NCBI GenBank assembly: GCA_016711265.1 | Contig: JADJTI010000001.1 | Location: 806,001-870,000 of the forward strand | From: Austwickia sp. | GTDB lineage: Bacteria; Actinomycetota; Actinomycetes; Actinomycetales; Dermatophilaceae | Length of the DNA stretch: 64,000 nucleotides | Direction: 5' to 3' | Part shown: positions 17,315-25,916 of the stretch, in pieces | Position numbering within the stretch: the first letter of the stretch is position 1 | How the letters are laid out: every line of letters begins with the position of its first letter | Translations under genes and position numbers: made by a program | Notes under the pieces: generated by a model | The model's input: only the letters and a program-made list of their open reading frames with translations | Databases searched by the model: none | What the model was told of the DNA's origin: nothing

Positions 17315-17925
17315 CGGTGTCCCCCCGAGATCAGCACTTCGTCGACGCCGTCACACTCCTCGATCCGGACGTGCACCCGTTCCGCGGAGGACGTGGGCAA
17401 GTTCTTGCCCACATGGTCGGCGCGGATCGGCAGGTCGCGGTGACCGCGGTCCACAAGAACCGCCAGTCGTACGGCGCGTGGGCGGCCGATGTCGTTGAGG
17501 GCGTCCAAGGCGGCCCGGATGGTTCGCCCAGAGAACAGCACGTCGTCGACTAGCACGACGACCGCATCATCGACGCCACCGGGCGGGATCGAGGTGGGCT
17601 CCATCCGGCGAGTCGGCTGGCGGCGCAGGTCATCGCGGTAAAGCGTGATGTCGAGCGTGCCGACCGGAATGGCCTGGCCCTCGACCTCGCTCATCAGGGC
17701 ACCGAGCCGGTGCGCGAGTGGGACGCCCCTGGTGGGGATCCCGAGCACGATCAGGGTGTCGCCGCCCTTGTTGCGCTCCAGCACCTCGTGCGCCATCCGG
17801 CGCAGGGCCCGAGCGATGTCGTCCGGACCGAGGACGACCCGGGCTGTGGCCGTCGTACCCGAATCACCGTCAGCCAGTGACGGATCGCGGCGGTGAGTGT
17901 CGGCGCGGTCCCCTGCACTCGGCAT
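17311..17925 (-). CDS. pyrR: PyrR regulator / uracil phosphoribosyltransferase
   Basis: PyrR binds the pyr mRNA when UMP is plentiful and lowers expression of the operon; many also have uracil phosphoribosyltransferase activity. The 204-residue protein has the PRPP-binding loop VVLVDDVLFSGRTIRAAL, IPTRGVPLA, and the RNA-binding patch around LYRDDLRRQPTRR. A 30-residue polar N-terminal extension precedes the core. It is the first gene of the cluster. An RNA element typical of PyrR targets covers its ribosome-binding site (17934-17938). Confidence 0.96.
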   Translation of the reverse strand: MPSAGDRADTHRRDPSLADGDSGTTATARVVLGPDDIARALRRMAHEVLERNKGGDTLIVLGIPTRGVPLAHRLGALMSEVEGQAIPVGTLDITLYRDDLRRQPTRRMEPTSIPPGGVDDAVVVLVDDVLFSGRTIRAALDALNDIGRPRAVRLAVLVDRGHRDLPIRADHVGKNLPTSSAERVHVRIEECDGVDEVLISGGHR

Positions 17926-17931
17926 GCCCCA

Positions 17932-17970
17932 GACTCCTTCCCCGCCTCACCGGACGGTGGTTAAAGGACG
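17932..17970 (-). promoter_or_regulatory. PyrR-binding leader overlapping the pyrR ribosome-binding site
   Basis: On the minus strand the leader reads CCTTTAACCACCGTCC, then GGTGAGGC, then GGGGAAGGAG. The central GTCCGGTGAGGC fits the anti-antiterminator loop consensus bound by PyrR (UCCRGUGAGGCU-like). The flanking CCTTT and AAGG pair to form the stem. The stem includes the AAGGAG ribosome-binding site eight bases before the pyrR ATG. PyrR binding would therefore block translation, as established for mycobacterial pyr operons. Confidence 0.85.
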
Positions 17971-18115
17971 TCGAACGGCTCGGAGCCTACCGCCGCGACC
18001 GAGCCGGACCGGGCAGGGTCCACGGCCTGGAAGCGTGGCGTCGGCCACGCCGGCAGGCGCCGCATCGCCAGCAGCCAGATGACCCCCCACGATGCTTCGA
18101 GAGCGGCGAATCCTT

Positions 18116-18141
18116 TAGACGGGCTTGCCGATCGCCGATGA
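18116..18141 (+). promoter_or_regulatory. sigma-28-like promoter before the chemoreceptor gene
   Basis: TAGA at 18116-18119 and GCCGATGA at 18134-18141 are 14 bases apart. The flagellar sigma-28 (FliA/SigD/WhiG) consensus is TAAA-N15-GCCGATAA. The start of the chemoreceptor gene is 60 bases downstream. The region 17971-18115 between pyrR and this site holds no gene; it should also contain the pyrR promoter, which I could not place. Confidence 0.55.
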
Positions 18142-18201
18142 GAACCCGACAGTAGCTCGCCCAAAGCACGGGCGAATCGCACCCAGCAGAGGACTCCCAC
18201 A

Positions 18202-19815
18202 GTGGCACCAGAGCCGAACACCCCACGCGGCGCCCGCAGGGTCGGGATCGCGGCGAAGATCACCGCAACCGTCGGCGCTGCCGCGCTGACCACCCTGATC
18301 GTCGGCGGCAGCGCCGTCCTGGGCGCGTCGAAGCTGGCAGACGCTACCCAACAGATGTATCAGCGGAATGTCCAGAACATCGCTGCCGCCGATTCCATGA
18401 ACTACGACTACCTGAACATCAGGTATTTGACGGCCAGTTCGATTCTCCTGGCGACCTCACCTGATAAGGCGAAGGCGACCATCAAACAGCGTGACGGCGT
18501 CATCGACAAGGTCCGCAGTGATCTGAAGACCTTCTTGGCCACACCAGGCCTGACCGACAAGGAAATCGTTTTGGCCAAGGAGGCCGGCGAAGCCCTCGAG
18601 GCGTACGTGCCTCCGCTGCACCAAGTGGAGGCCCTCTTCGCGCAGAACAAGCCCCAAGAGGCAACGGCGATGCGCGTCTCGACGCTGGCTCCGCTGGGTG
18701 AGAAAATCTACGCCAACCTCAGTGGTCTTGCTCAGCTGCAGTCTGAGCAGGCCAAGATCGCCGCCGAGGAAGCCAACGCGGCCCGATCGCTGGTCCTGAT
18801 GGTCATCGGCGGGGTCTCCCTGCTGGGCGTCCTGATCACCCTGCTCGCGAGCCGGATGCTCGCCCGCAACCTGATCAGCGCGATGCACCGGATCGGCGAG
18901 GTGTCCCGCGCGCTGGCCAAGGGCGACCTGTCCAAACGGGCCGAGCTGAACCGCGGCGACGAACTCGGCAAGGTTTCGGCCGACCTGGACCAGGGGATGG
19001 AGAGCATCCACCGGCTGATCGAGGACGTCTCGGACACGGCCGGGCGGGTGACCACCGCGGTCTCCTCGCTCCAGGATTCGTGCAGCGCCATCGGTCGGGA
19101 CGCCACCGGAGCGAGCCAGGCCGCAGGCTCCACCGCCCAGGAAGCCAGCCTGCTCTCGGACAACGTCCAAACCGTCGCCGCGGGCTCGCAAGAGATGGGC
19201 GCCTCGATCCAGGCGATCAGCAAGAACGCCGCCGAGGCCGCGCGGGTCGCGTTCGAGGCCACAGAGAAGGCCGCCCGTACCAATGACACGGTACAAAAAC
19301 TGGGGACCAGTTCCCAGGAGATCGGTGAGGTCATCAAGACCATCACCAGCATCGCCGAGCAGACCAACCTGCTGGCGCTCAACGCCACCATCGAGGCCGC
19401 TCGGGCCGGTGAGGCGGGCAAGGGCTTCGCCGTGGTCGCCAACGAGGTCAAGGAGCTGGCGCAGGAGACCAGCAAGGCCACCGAGGACATCGCCCGCCGG
19501 ATCGAGACCATCCAGGGCGATTCCAACGGCGCGGTCGACGCGATCGCCGAGATCGGGCGGATCATCGGCTCGATCAACGACTACCAGACCACCATCGCCT
19601 CGGCAGTGGAGGAGCAGTCGGCGACGACCGATGAGATGAACCGCAACGTCGAGCAGGCCGCCACCGGCAGCGCCTCGATCGCCGACATGCTCGGCACCAT
19701 CGCCACGGCGGCACAGAACTCCAAGGACACGACGTCGAAGATGACCGAGGAGTTCGTCGACCTCGCCCACCAGAGCGCGGAGCTGGAGCGCCGCGTGCAG
19801 GTCTTCACGCTGTAA
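18202..19815 (+). CDS. methyl-accepting chemotaxis protein
   Basis: This 537-residue membrane chemoreceptor has a first transmembrane helix at about residues 17-42. An extracytoplasmic, mostly helical sensor of about 150 residues (four-helix-bundle type) follows, then a second helix at 194-216 and a HAMP domain (217-270). The long cytoplasmic signalling coiled coil has its tip at about 383-425 (SIAEQTNLLALNATIEAARA, then GEAGKGFAVVANEVKELAQ), where CheW and CheA bind. The ligand is not predictable. The GTG at 18202 has AGAGGA eight bases upstream. No che genes are in the window. A sigma-28-like promoter precedes it. Confidence 0.95.
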   Translation: MAPEPNTPRGARRVGIAAKITATVGAAALTTLIVGGSAVLGASKLADATQQMYQRNVQNIAAADSMNYDYLNIRYLTASSILLATSPDKAKATIKQRDGVIDKVRSDLKTFLATPGLTDKEIVLAKEAGEALEAYVPPLHQVEALFAQNKPQEATAMRVSTLAPLGEKIYANLSGLAQLQSEQAKIAAEEANAARSLVLMVIGGVSLLGVLITLLASRMLARNLISAMHRIGEVSRALAKGDLSKRAELNRGDELGKVSADLDQGMESIHRLIEDVSDTAGRVTTAVSSLQDSCSAIGRDATGASQAAGSTAQEASLLSDNVQTVAAGSQEMGASIQAISKNAAEAARVAFEATEKAARTNDTVQKLGTSSQEIGEVIKTITSIAEQTNLLALNATIEAARAGEAGKGFAVVANEVKELAQETSKATEDIARRIETIQGDSNGAVDAIAEIGRIIGSINDYQTTIASAVEEQSATTDEMNRNVEQAATGSASIADMLGTIATAAQNSKDTTSKMTEEFVDLAHQSAELERRVQVFTL

Positions 19816-19849
19816 CCGACGCGGCTATTCGCCGTCGACGCACCACTGT

Positions 19850-19883
19850 GACGCCCTGACCCCCACCCCGGGGGCAGGGCGTC
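19850..19883 (+). terminator. terminator hairpin after the first chemoreceptor gene
   Basis: GACGCCCTG (19850-19858) pairs with CAGGGCGTC (19875-19883), with an inner CCCCC/GGGGG stem. No T-run follows, as is common in high-GC Actinobacteria. Confidence 0.75.
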
Positions 19884-19992
19884 ATCGTCGTGCCGCGACG
19901 GTTTCCACGAAAACAGTTAACCCATCGGCAGTTTCGGACGATTCGGAATTCCGATAGGCCGTCCGGCATCCAATCCCAGAAGGGGCCTCGCC

Positions 19993-21893
19993 GTGGTCAG
20001 CACATTTCGCAGTCAAGGCGTACTCGTCAAAATCCTCGGGTTCAGCGTGGCGCTGGTCCTGCTCTGCGTGGGCGTGGGGATCGCCACCAACCGGGCGGTC
20101 GCCGGCGACGTGGCAACGGCCTCGCGAGCGCAACTCGCGGAAACGCTGATGGACTGGGTCGAGCAGGATCTGGCCGAGCAGAAGAACACCGCCGCCATGC
20201 TGGCCATGACCATCAGCCAGGACGCCGCGATCACGGCAGCCTTCGCCGCGGGTGACCGGCCCGGACTGCTCGCCCTCACCAAGCCGATCTTCGCCGAGCT
20301 GAAGAAGAGCTACGGCGTGGCGCAGTTCCAGTTCCACACCCCCGCTTCGAAGTCCTTCCTGCGGTTGCACAAGCCGGAGAAGTTCGGCGACGACCTGTCC
20401 TCGTTCCGGCACACCGTGGTCAAGGCGAACGCCGACAAGGCCGCCGCGGGCGGCACCGAGGGCGGCGTGGCCGGCCTCGGTGTCCGGTCGGTGGCCCCGG
20501 TGACGGTCGACGGCAAACACATCGGGACGGTCGAGTTCGGCCTCAACCTGGGCAAGGCCTATGTCACCCGGATCTCCGCCGCGCTGAACGCCCCCGCAGC
20601 GCTGTACGCCCCGCCGGAGAAGGCCGCCGCCGGCACTCCGGCCGAGCAGGTCGCCTCCCAGCTCCCCAAGGACTTCACCCCCGACGCCGCGCTCATCGCG
20701 GCTGCCATGAAGGCCAAGCCACCACGACCAGCGGCCGGGTGAGCGCCACCCCGCATGACATCGTGTACGAGCCCATCAAGGACACCCAGGGTGACGTCGT
20801 CGCCGTACTGGCCTTGATCAAGGACAGCAGCGCAGTGGTGGCGGCCCAGGACGCCGGCACCCGGCTCGGGCTGATCAGCGGCCTGGCGGTCATGCTGCTC
20901 GGTCTGCTCGCCGCCGCTCTGGTGTCCCGGACGATCGCCGCCTCGGTCACCAAACCGGTCGATGACGTCAGCGATGTCCTCGACCACGTCGCCCGCGGCG
21001 ACTTCACCGTCCGGGCCCCCCTGAATGGCGACGCCACCGTTCAGCGGCTGGCCGATCGGGTCAACATCACCCTCGATCAGCTCTCGGTCACCCTCAGGGA
21101 CGTCCTGTCCTCCTCGGCGGAGCTGGATCAGTCGCTGCACAGCATGAGTGCGGCGGCGCAGGCCACCCGGGAGACCGCGCAGAAGAACCGCGACCGCGCG
21201 CACGCCATGCACGCCGACGCCGAGACCGTCGCGGGCAACGTCAATGTCGTCGCCTCCGGCTCGGAGGAAATGTCCGCCTCCATCCGGGAGATCGCCACGA
21301 GCGCCTCGGAGGCCGCGGGCGTGGGCCAGCAGGCGGTCGAGCAGACCGAGGCGACCAACCAGCAGATCGCCTCCCTCGGGCAGAGCTCGCTGCAGATCGG
21401 TGAGGTAGTCAAGCTGATCTCCTCGATCGCCGAGCAGACCAACCTGCTGGCGCTCAACGCCACCATCGAGGCCGCTCGAGCCGGCGAGGCGGGCAAGGGC
21501 TTCGCCGTGGTCGCCGGGGAGGTCAAGGAACTCGCCGAACAGACCGGCACCGCCACCGGGCAAATCACCACCCAGGTCAGCGGGATCCAAGCCGCCTCGG
21601 CCGCCGCGGTGACCGCCATCGAGGGCATCCGGGGCATCATGAACCAGGTCAACCAGTACCAGACGACCATCGCCTCGGCCGTCGAAGAGCAGTCGGCGAC
21701 AACGCAGGAGATCACCCGCAACGTCACCTCGGCCGCGAACGGCGTGGACGTCATCTCCACCGGATCCTCGGAGCTGCTCGCCGCCAGCGAGGAGCTGCTG
21801 GGCAGCGTCGAGAGCGCGCTGTCCGCCAGCGGCGAATCGACGCAGATCAGCGAGCACGTTCAGGGTCTGCTGGGGCGCTTCCAGCTGCGCTGA
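19993..21893 (+). pseudogene. methyl-accepting chemotaxis protein, frameshifted near base 20719
   Basis: Two overlapping reading frames together make one chemoreceptor. Frame one (19993-20742, GTG start after AGAAGGGG) encodes the N-terminal membrane helix and most of a Cache-type sensor (LRLHKPEKFGDDLSSF, VAGLGVRSV, GTVEFGLNLG). Frame two (to 21893) encodes the end of the sensor (YEPIKDTQGDVVAVLALI), the second membrane helix, HAMP and signalling domain (SIAEQTNLLALNATIEAARA). Adding one base after AAGCC at about 20719 would restore K-P-T-T-T-S-G-R-V-S, a normal sensor segment. Alternatively, the GTG at 20739 overlapping the stop (GTGA) could start a separate second protein; I think a frameshift or sequencing error is likelier. 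The signalling domain closely resembles that of the upstream receptor, suggesting duplication. Confidence 0.8.
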
Positions 21894-22016
21894 CGCCTGC
21901 GCCGTGCTGAGGGCTGCGCCGTCCGGATCGCCGTCGCCACGTGCGTCGCGAGTAGGGTTGTGGCGACCGCGGGGCCGGCCCGGCCGGCTCACAGCACTGA
22001 AGATCAGGCAGGTGCC

Positions 22017-23693
22017 ATGCGTACTCCGGTTGACCCCACCACGACCCCCGCCTGGGCCGAACTGACCCGGCTCCAGCAGGACCTGCGACCCGACTTGCGG
22101 GCGTGGTTCGCCGCCGATCCGGACCGCGCGGACCGGATGACGTTCACCGCCGCCGACCTGCACGTCGACCTGTCCAAGAACCTGATCACCGACCAGGTGC
22201 TCGGCGCGCTGGTCGAGTTGGCCGACCAGGTGGGACTGCCCGAACGCACCGAGGCGATGTTCACCGGCGAGCACATCAACATCACCGAGGATCGAGCGGT
22301 GCTGCACACCGCGCTGCGGGCGCCCCGTGGCGCCGCTCTGGAGGTGGACGGTCAGGACGTCAACGCCGATGTCCATGCGGTCCTGGACAAGGTCTACGCC
22401 TTCGCCGACCGGGTCCGCAACGGCCAGTGGACCGGCGTCACCGGCAAACCGATCCAGACGGTGGTCAACGTCGGCATCGGCGGCTCCGACCTCGGCCCGG
22501 TGATGGCGTATGAGGCCCTGCAGCCGTACGTGCAGGACGGCCTGAGCTGCCGGTTCATCAGCAACATCGACCCCGCCGACAGCGCCGAGAAGGTCCGCGG
22601 GCTGGACCCGGAGACGACCCTGGTGATCGTCGCCTCCAAGACGTTCACCACCTTGGAGACGATCACCAACGCCACCCTGGTGCGTACCTGGCTGCTGGGG
22701 GCGTTGGAGGCCTGCGGCGCGATCGACGGCTCGCCGGAGCGGGCGCAGGAGGCGGTGGCCAAACACTTCGTCGCGGTGTCGACGGCGTTGGACAAGGTGG
22801 CCGCCTTCGGGATCGACCCGGCCAACGCCTTCGGCTTCTGGGACTGGGTCGGCGGGCGGTACTCAGTCGACTCCGCCGTGGGCACTGCCCTGGCCATTGC
22901 GATCGGACCGGAGAACTTCCAGGCGTTCCTGGCCGGGTTCCACGCCATGGATGAGCACTTCCGGCGCACGCCGTACCCGAGCAACGTTCCCGTGCTGATG
23001 GGCCTGCTCAACGTGTGGAACGTCAACTTCCTGGGGGCGTCCTCGCACGCCGTCCTGCCCTACGCGCAGTACCTGCACCGGTTTGCGGCGTACCTGCAGC
23101 AGCTCACGATGGAGTCCAACGGCAAGTCGGTGCGTTGGGACGGCAGCCCGGTGACCTGTGCAACCGGCGAGGTGTTCTGGGGAGAGCCGGGCACCAATGG
23201 CCAGCACGCCTTCTACCAGCTGATCCACCAGGGCACGCAGCTGATCCCCGCGGACTTCCTGGCGGTCGCCAACCCGGCGCATCCGTCGGTGGATCCCAGC
23301 GGCCAGGACGTGCACGAGTTGTTCCTGGCGAACTTCTTCGCCCAGACCGCGGCTCTGGCGTTCGGCAAGACCGCGGATGAGGTACGCGCGGAAGGCACGC
23401 CCGAGGAGATCGTGCCGGCCCGGGTCTTCTCCGGGAACCGGCCCACCACCTCGATCATGGCGCCCGACCTGAGCCCGTCGGTGCTGGGCCAACTGATCGC
23501 GTTGTACGAGCACATCACGTTCGTCCAGGGCATCGTCTGGGGGATCGACAGCTTCGACCAGTGGGGGGTCGAGCTCGGCAAGAAGCTCGCCCAGGAGATC
23601 ACCCCCGCGGTCGGCGGCGATGCGCAGGCGTTGGCCCGGCAGGACCCCTCGACGCAGGGGTTGATCCGCTACTACCTGGAACGACGTCGGTAG
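22017..23693 (+). CDS. pgi: glucose-6-phosphate isomerase
   Basis: Pgi interconverts glucose-6-phosphate and fructose-6-phosphate. The 558-residue protein is of normal length. It includes the sugar-phosphate loops VGIGGSDLGPVMAYEAL and SKTFTTLETITNA, the family signature FWDWVGGRYSVDSAVG, and the later signature GVELGKKLA. I chose the ATG at 22017 because homologues start close to it; an in-frame GTG at 21960 would add 19 residues. It stands alone on the plus strand between the chemoreceptors and a convergent hydrolase gene. Confidence 0.97.
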   Translation: MRTPVDPTTTPAWAELTRLQQDLRPDLRAWFAADPDRADRMTFTAADLHVDLSKNLITDQVLGALVELADQVGLPERTEAMFTGEHINITEDRAVLHTALRAPRGAALEVDGQDVNADVHAVLDKVYAFADRVRNGQWTGVTGKPIQTVVNVGIGGSDLGPVMAYEALQPYVQDGLSCRFISNIDPADSAEKVRGLDPETTLVIVASKTFTTLETITNATLVRTWLLGALEACGAIDGSPERAQEAVAKHFVAVSTALDKVAAFGIDPANAFGFWDWVGGRYSVDSAVGTALAIAIGPENFQAFLAGFHAMDEHFRRTPYPSNVPVLMGLLNVWNVNFLGASSHAVLPYAQYLHRFAAYLQQLTMESNGKSVRWDGSPVTCATGEVFWGEPGTNGQHAFYQLIHQGTQLIPADFLAVANPAHPSVDPSGQDVHELFLANFFAQTAALAFGKTADEVRAEGTPEEIVPARVFSGNRPTTSIMAPDLSPSVLGQLIALYEHITFVQGIVWGIDSFDQWGVELGKKLAQEITPAVGGDAQALARQDPSTQGLIRYYLERRR

Positions 23694-23699
23694 GCGCCG

Positions 23700-23727
23700 C
23701 GGCAACCGGCAACCGGCAACCGGCAAC
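23700..23727. repeat. 7-bp tandem repeat x4 after pgi
   Basis: CGGCAAC-type units are repeated four times just after the pgi stop. The period is not a multiple of three, and the repeat is non-coding. Confidence 0.8.
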
Positions 23728-23732
23728 CACAG

Positions 23733-23825
23733 CGCTACCCCTCACGGCCGCCGGACCGACGAACCGGTGACATCATCGCAGGTCACAGGCGTGCGATGTG
23801 ATGTCAACCGTCGTGAGGGGTAGCG
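23733..23825. terminator. nested inverted repeat between pgi and the convergent hydrolase gene
   Basis: CGCTACCCCTCACG (23733-23746) and CGTGAGGGGTAGCG (23812-23825) are perfect 14-base arms. Inside them GACATCATCGCA (23769-23780) pairs with TGCGATGTGATGTC (23792-23805), with a two-base bulge. The element fills the gap between two convergent genes and would fold in either transcript, so a bidirectional terminator is the simplest reading. Confidence 0.65.
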
Positions 23826-23846
23826 GTGTGTACGCCCGAGCAGCCC

Positions 23847-24584
23847 TCAGGCCAGGTGTTCGGCGAAGAAGGCCTCCACCCGCCCCCAGGCGTGGGCGGC
23901 GGAGCCCGGTTCGGGCCCGATATTGGCGACCTTCATCAACGGCCGAAGGGGTACCGGCGCGTTGGCGGCATCGTTCATGAACGAATGCCCCGCGGCCGGG
24001 TACTCCATGACGTCGTGCGGGACCCCCAGCTCGGTCAACGCCCGCTCCAGCTTCGCCGCCGCCCCCACTAGGCCGCTGTCGCGGCCCCCGTAACTGGCCA
24101 CTATCGGGCAGCTACCCTGCAGATCGCGGGGGTCGCGGGGCAACATGCCGTAGAACGGGGCGCTGACGTCGAACCCGCGGGGCGCGGTCAGCAGGGCGAA
24201 CCCGCCGCCCATACAGAAGCCGATGATGCCCACCTTGCCGGTGCACCAGGGTTGCTCCGTCAGCCACAGCCGGCAGGCTTCGAGGTCGGCGAACGCCCTG
24301 CCGCGCCCGGTCCGCAACGCCCGGAAGGTGGGAACGAGGCAACGCGCGGGTCCACCCGAGGAGTACATGTCCGGGGCCAGCACGGCGTACCCGAGTCCGG
24401 CGAGGTGGTCGGCCTGCCGGGTCAAGACGTCGTCCAGGCCCCACGCCTCGTGGACCATGACGACGCCGGGCACTGCCGCATCGGGGTCGTCCGGGCGAGC
24501 CAGGTAACCACGCAGCCGCGCGGATACGCCCTGGACCCGGGTGGCTCCGGCGAACTCGATCATCGTGGTGTGGATCGTTCGCAT
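23847..24584 (-). CDS. dienelactone hydrolase family protein
   Basis: The 245-residue alpha/beta hydrolase has the family's Cys nucleophile in IIGFCMGGGFAL, Asp in SYGGRDSG, and His in PAAGHSFMND. The regulatory Glu is in MVHEAWGL. Known relatives open the lactone ring of dienelactone in aromatic degradation or act on other small esters. No aromatic-degradation genes are nearby, so the substrate is unknown. The gene ends against a nested hairpin and begins 38 bases beyond the end of nusB; it may be read from the efp-nusB transcript. Confidence 0.88.
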   Translation of the reverse strand: MRTIHTTMIEFAGATRVQGVSARLRGYLARPDDPDAAVPGVVMVHEAWGLDDVLTRQADHLAGLGYAVLAPDMYSSGGPARCLVPTFRALRTGRGRAFADLEACRLWLTEQPWCTGKVGIIGFCMGGGFALLTAPRGFDVSAPFYGMLPRDPRDLQGSCPIVASYGGRDSGLVGAAAKLERALTELGVPHDVMEYPAAGHSFMNDAANAPVPLRPLMKVANIGPEPGSAAHAWGRVEAFFAEHLA

Positions 24585-24622
24585 ACGCAGGAGCGTGACA
24601 TGCCCCGGCCGGTCCGACCCCG

Positions 24623-25093
24623 TCAGCGCAGCGTGGCCTTTACCTCGGTGATCCGGCTGAGCAGGCCGTTGACGAAGGTCGGGGACTCATCCGTGCTCAG
24701 CAGAGCGGCCAGGTCGACGGCCTCGGAGACGGCCACCCCATCCGGTACGTCGTCGTTGAAGACGATCTCCCAGACGGCGACCCGCACCAACGCCCGGTCG
24801 ACCGCGGGCATCCGCTCCAACGGCCACCCGTGGCTGTAGCCGCGGATGGCGTCGTCGATGGCGTCGCGCTCAGCCACCACGCCGGCGACGATGCTGGCGG
24901 TGTAGGGCCGCAGCGGCGCCTCCCCGGCGGGGGTGGCCAGGCGCTGCTGGAGCAGCTCCCCCGGGTCCAGACCGCGCTGCTCGGCCTCGAAGAGCAGGTC
25001 GAGCGCAGCGCGGCGGGCTTTGGAACGGGACGAGGTCAGCTTGGCTCGGCTGCGCGTCGACTCCGCCGCCGGGCCACCCTCGGGATCGCCCAC
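24623..25093 (-). CDS. nusB: transcription antitermination factor NusB
   Basis: NusB binds boxA RNA with NusE (S10) for rRNA antitermination. The 156-residue all-helical protein shows KARRAALDLLFEAEQRG and the C-terminal VFNDDVPDGVAVSEAVDLAAL plus TFVNGLLSRI, all typical. The frame is open into efp, but the GTG at 25093 lies just after the efp stop (25098-25100) and was chosen for that reason; no strong ribosome-binding site is visible. The efp-nusB pair is conserved in Actinobacteria. Confidence 0.94.
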   Translation of the reverse strand: MGDPEGGPAAESTRSRAKLTSSRSKARRAALDLLFEAEQRGLDPGELLQQRLATPAGEAPLRPYTASIVAGVVAERDAIDDAIRGYSHGWPLERMPAVDRALVRVAVWEIVFNDDVPDGVAVSEAVDLAALLSTDESPTFVNGLLSRITEVKATLR

Positions 25094-25097
25094 GTCG

Positions 25098-25658
25098 TCA
25101 GTTGACCCGGCCGAGGTAGGACCCGTCCCGGGTGTCCACCTTGACCCGGGTTCCGGTCTCCAGGAACAGCGGGACCTGGATCTGGGCACCGGTCTCCAGT
25201 GTCGCCGGCTTGGTGCCGCCGGTGGACCGGTCGCCCTGCAGCCCGGGCTCGGTGAACGTGATGACGAGTTCCACCGATGCGGGCAGCTCCACGAACAGCG
25301 GCGCGCCCTCGTGGGTGGCGACGATGGCCTCCTGGTTCTCTAGGAGGTACTTCGCGGCGTCCGCCACCACGGTCGCCGAGACGTGCAGCTGGTCGTAGGT
25401 CTTGCCGTCCATGAAGACGAAGTCGTCGCCGTCCTTGTACAGGTACTGCATGGTCCGCTTGTCGACGTTGCTGGTCTCCACCTTGGTCCCGGCGTTGAAG
25501 GTCTTGTCCACGACCTTGCCGGTCATCACGTTCTTCAGCTTGGTGCGCACGAAAGCCCCACCCTTGCCGGGCTTGACGTGCTGAAACTCCACCACGGTCC
25601 ACAGCTGGCCATCGAGGTTGAGCACGAGGCCGTTCTTGAGGTCGTTGGTCGTTGCCAC
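25098..25658 (-). CDS. efp: elongation factor P
   Basis: EF-P relieves ribosome stalling at consecutive prolines. The 186-residue protein has the KOW-like N-terminal domain with the tip loop VKPGKGGAFVRTKLKN, where the tip lysine reaches the peptidyl-transferase centre. Two OB-fold domains follow, ending in ETGTRVKVDTRDGSYLGRVN. The GTG at 25658 gives the usual start ATTNDLKNGLVL and has AAGGA seven bases upstream. The longer open frame upstream is not coding. A possible -10 box (TAGACT on the minus strand, 25804-25799) lies upstream without a clear -35. Confidence 0.96.
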   Translation of the reverse strand: MATTNDLKNGLVLNLDGQLWTVVEFQHVKPGKGGAFVRTKLKNVMTGKVVDKTFNAGTKVETSNVDKRTMQYLYKDGDDFVFMDGKTYDQLHVSATVVADAAKYLLENQEAIVATHEGAPLFVELPASVELVITFTEPGLQGDRSTGGTKPATLETGAQIQVPLFLETGTRVKVDTRDGSYLGRVN

Positions 25659-25916
25659 GAGGTTGTCCTTGTCGTCTGCGGTCCTGGTCGATCGGCGACG
25701 GCCGCTGCGTGTCCGCGGCCTCGCTTCCGGCCCGGTGGCGCGGCCCGCACGAACCGTGGACACGCGCGGGCCCGGCGTGCGGGCGGGGATCGGAGCTGAG
25801 TCTACCCGGCCGTTCGGGCGCGATCGTCGCCGTAGGAACACCGCCCTGAGGCGCCGGGTCATGACAGGCTTGAACCTCGCGCCCAGCGCGCTCAGTTCCA
25901 CCAGCAAGGGGGTTCG

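Noticed and set aside
19925..19992. Second sigma-28 promoter before the frameshifted chemoreceptor
   Set aside because: TTCCGATA at 19949 resembles a -10 element, but no TAAA-like -35 element lies at the right distance.
20739..21893. Independent second chemoreceptor gene starting at GTG 20739
   Set aside because: It would lack the first membrane helix and most of the sensor. Continuity of the sensor sequence across the break favours a single frameshifted gene, though the alternative is kept open.
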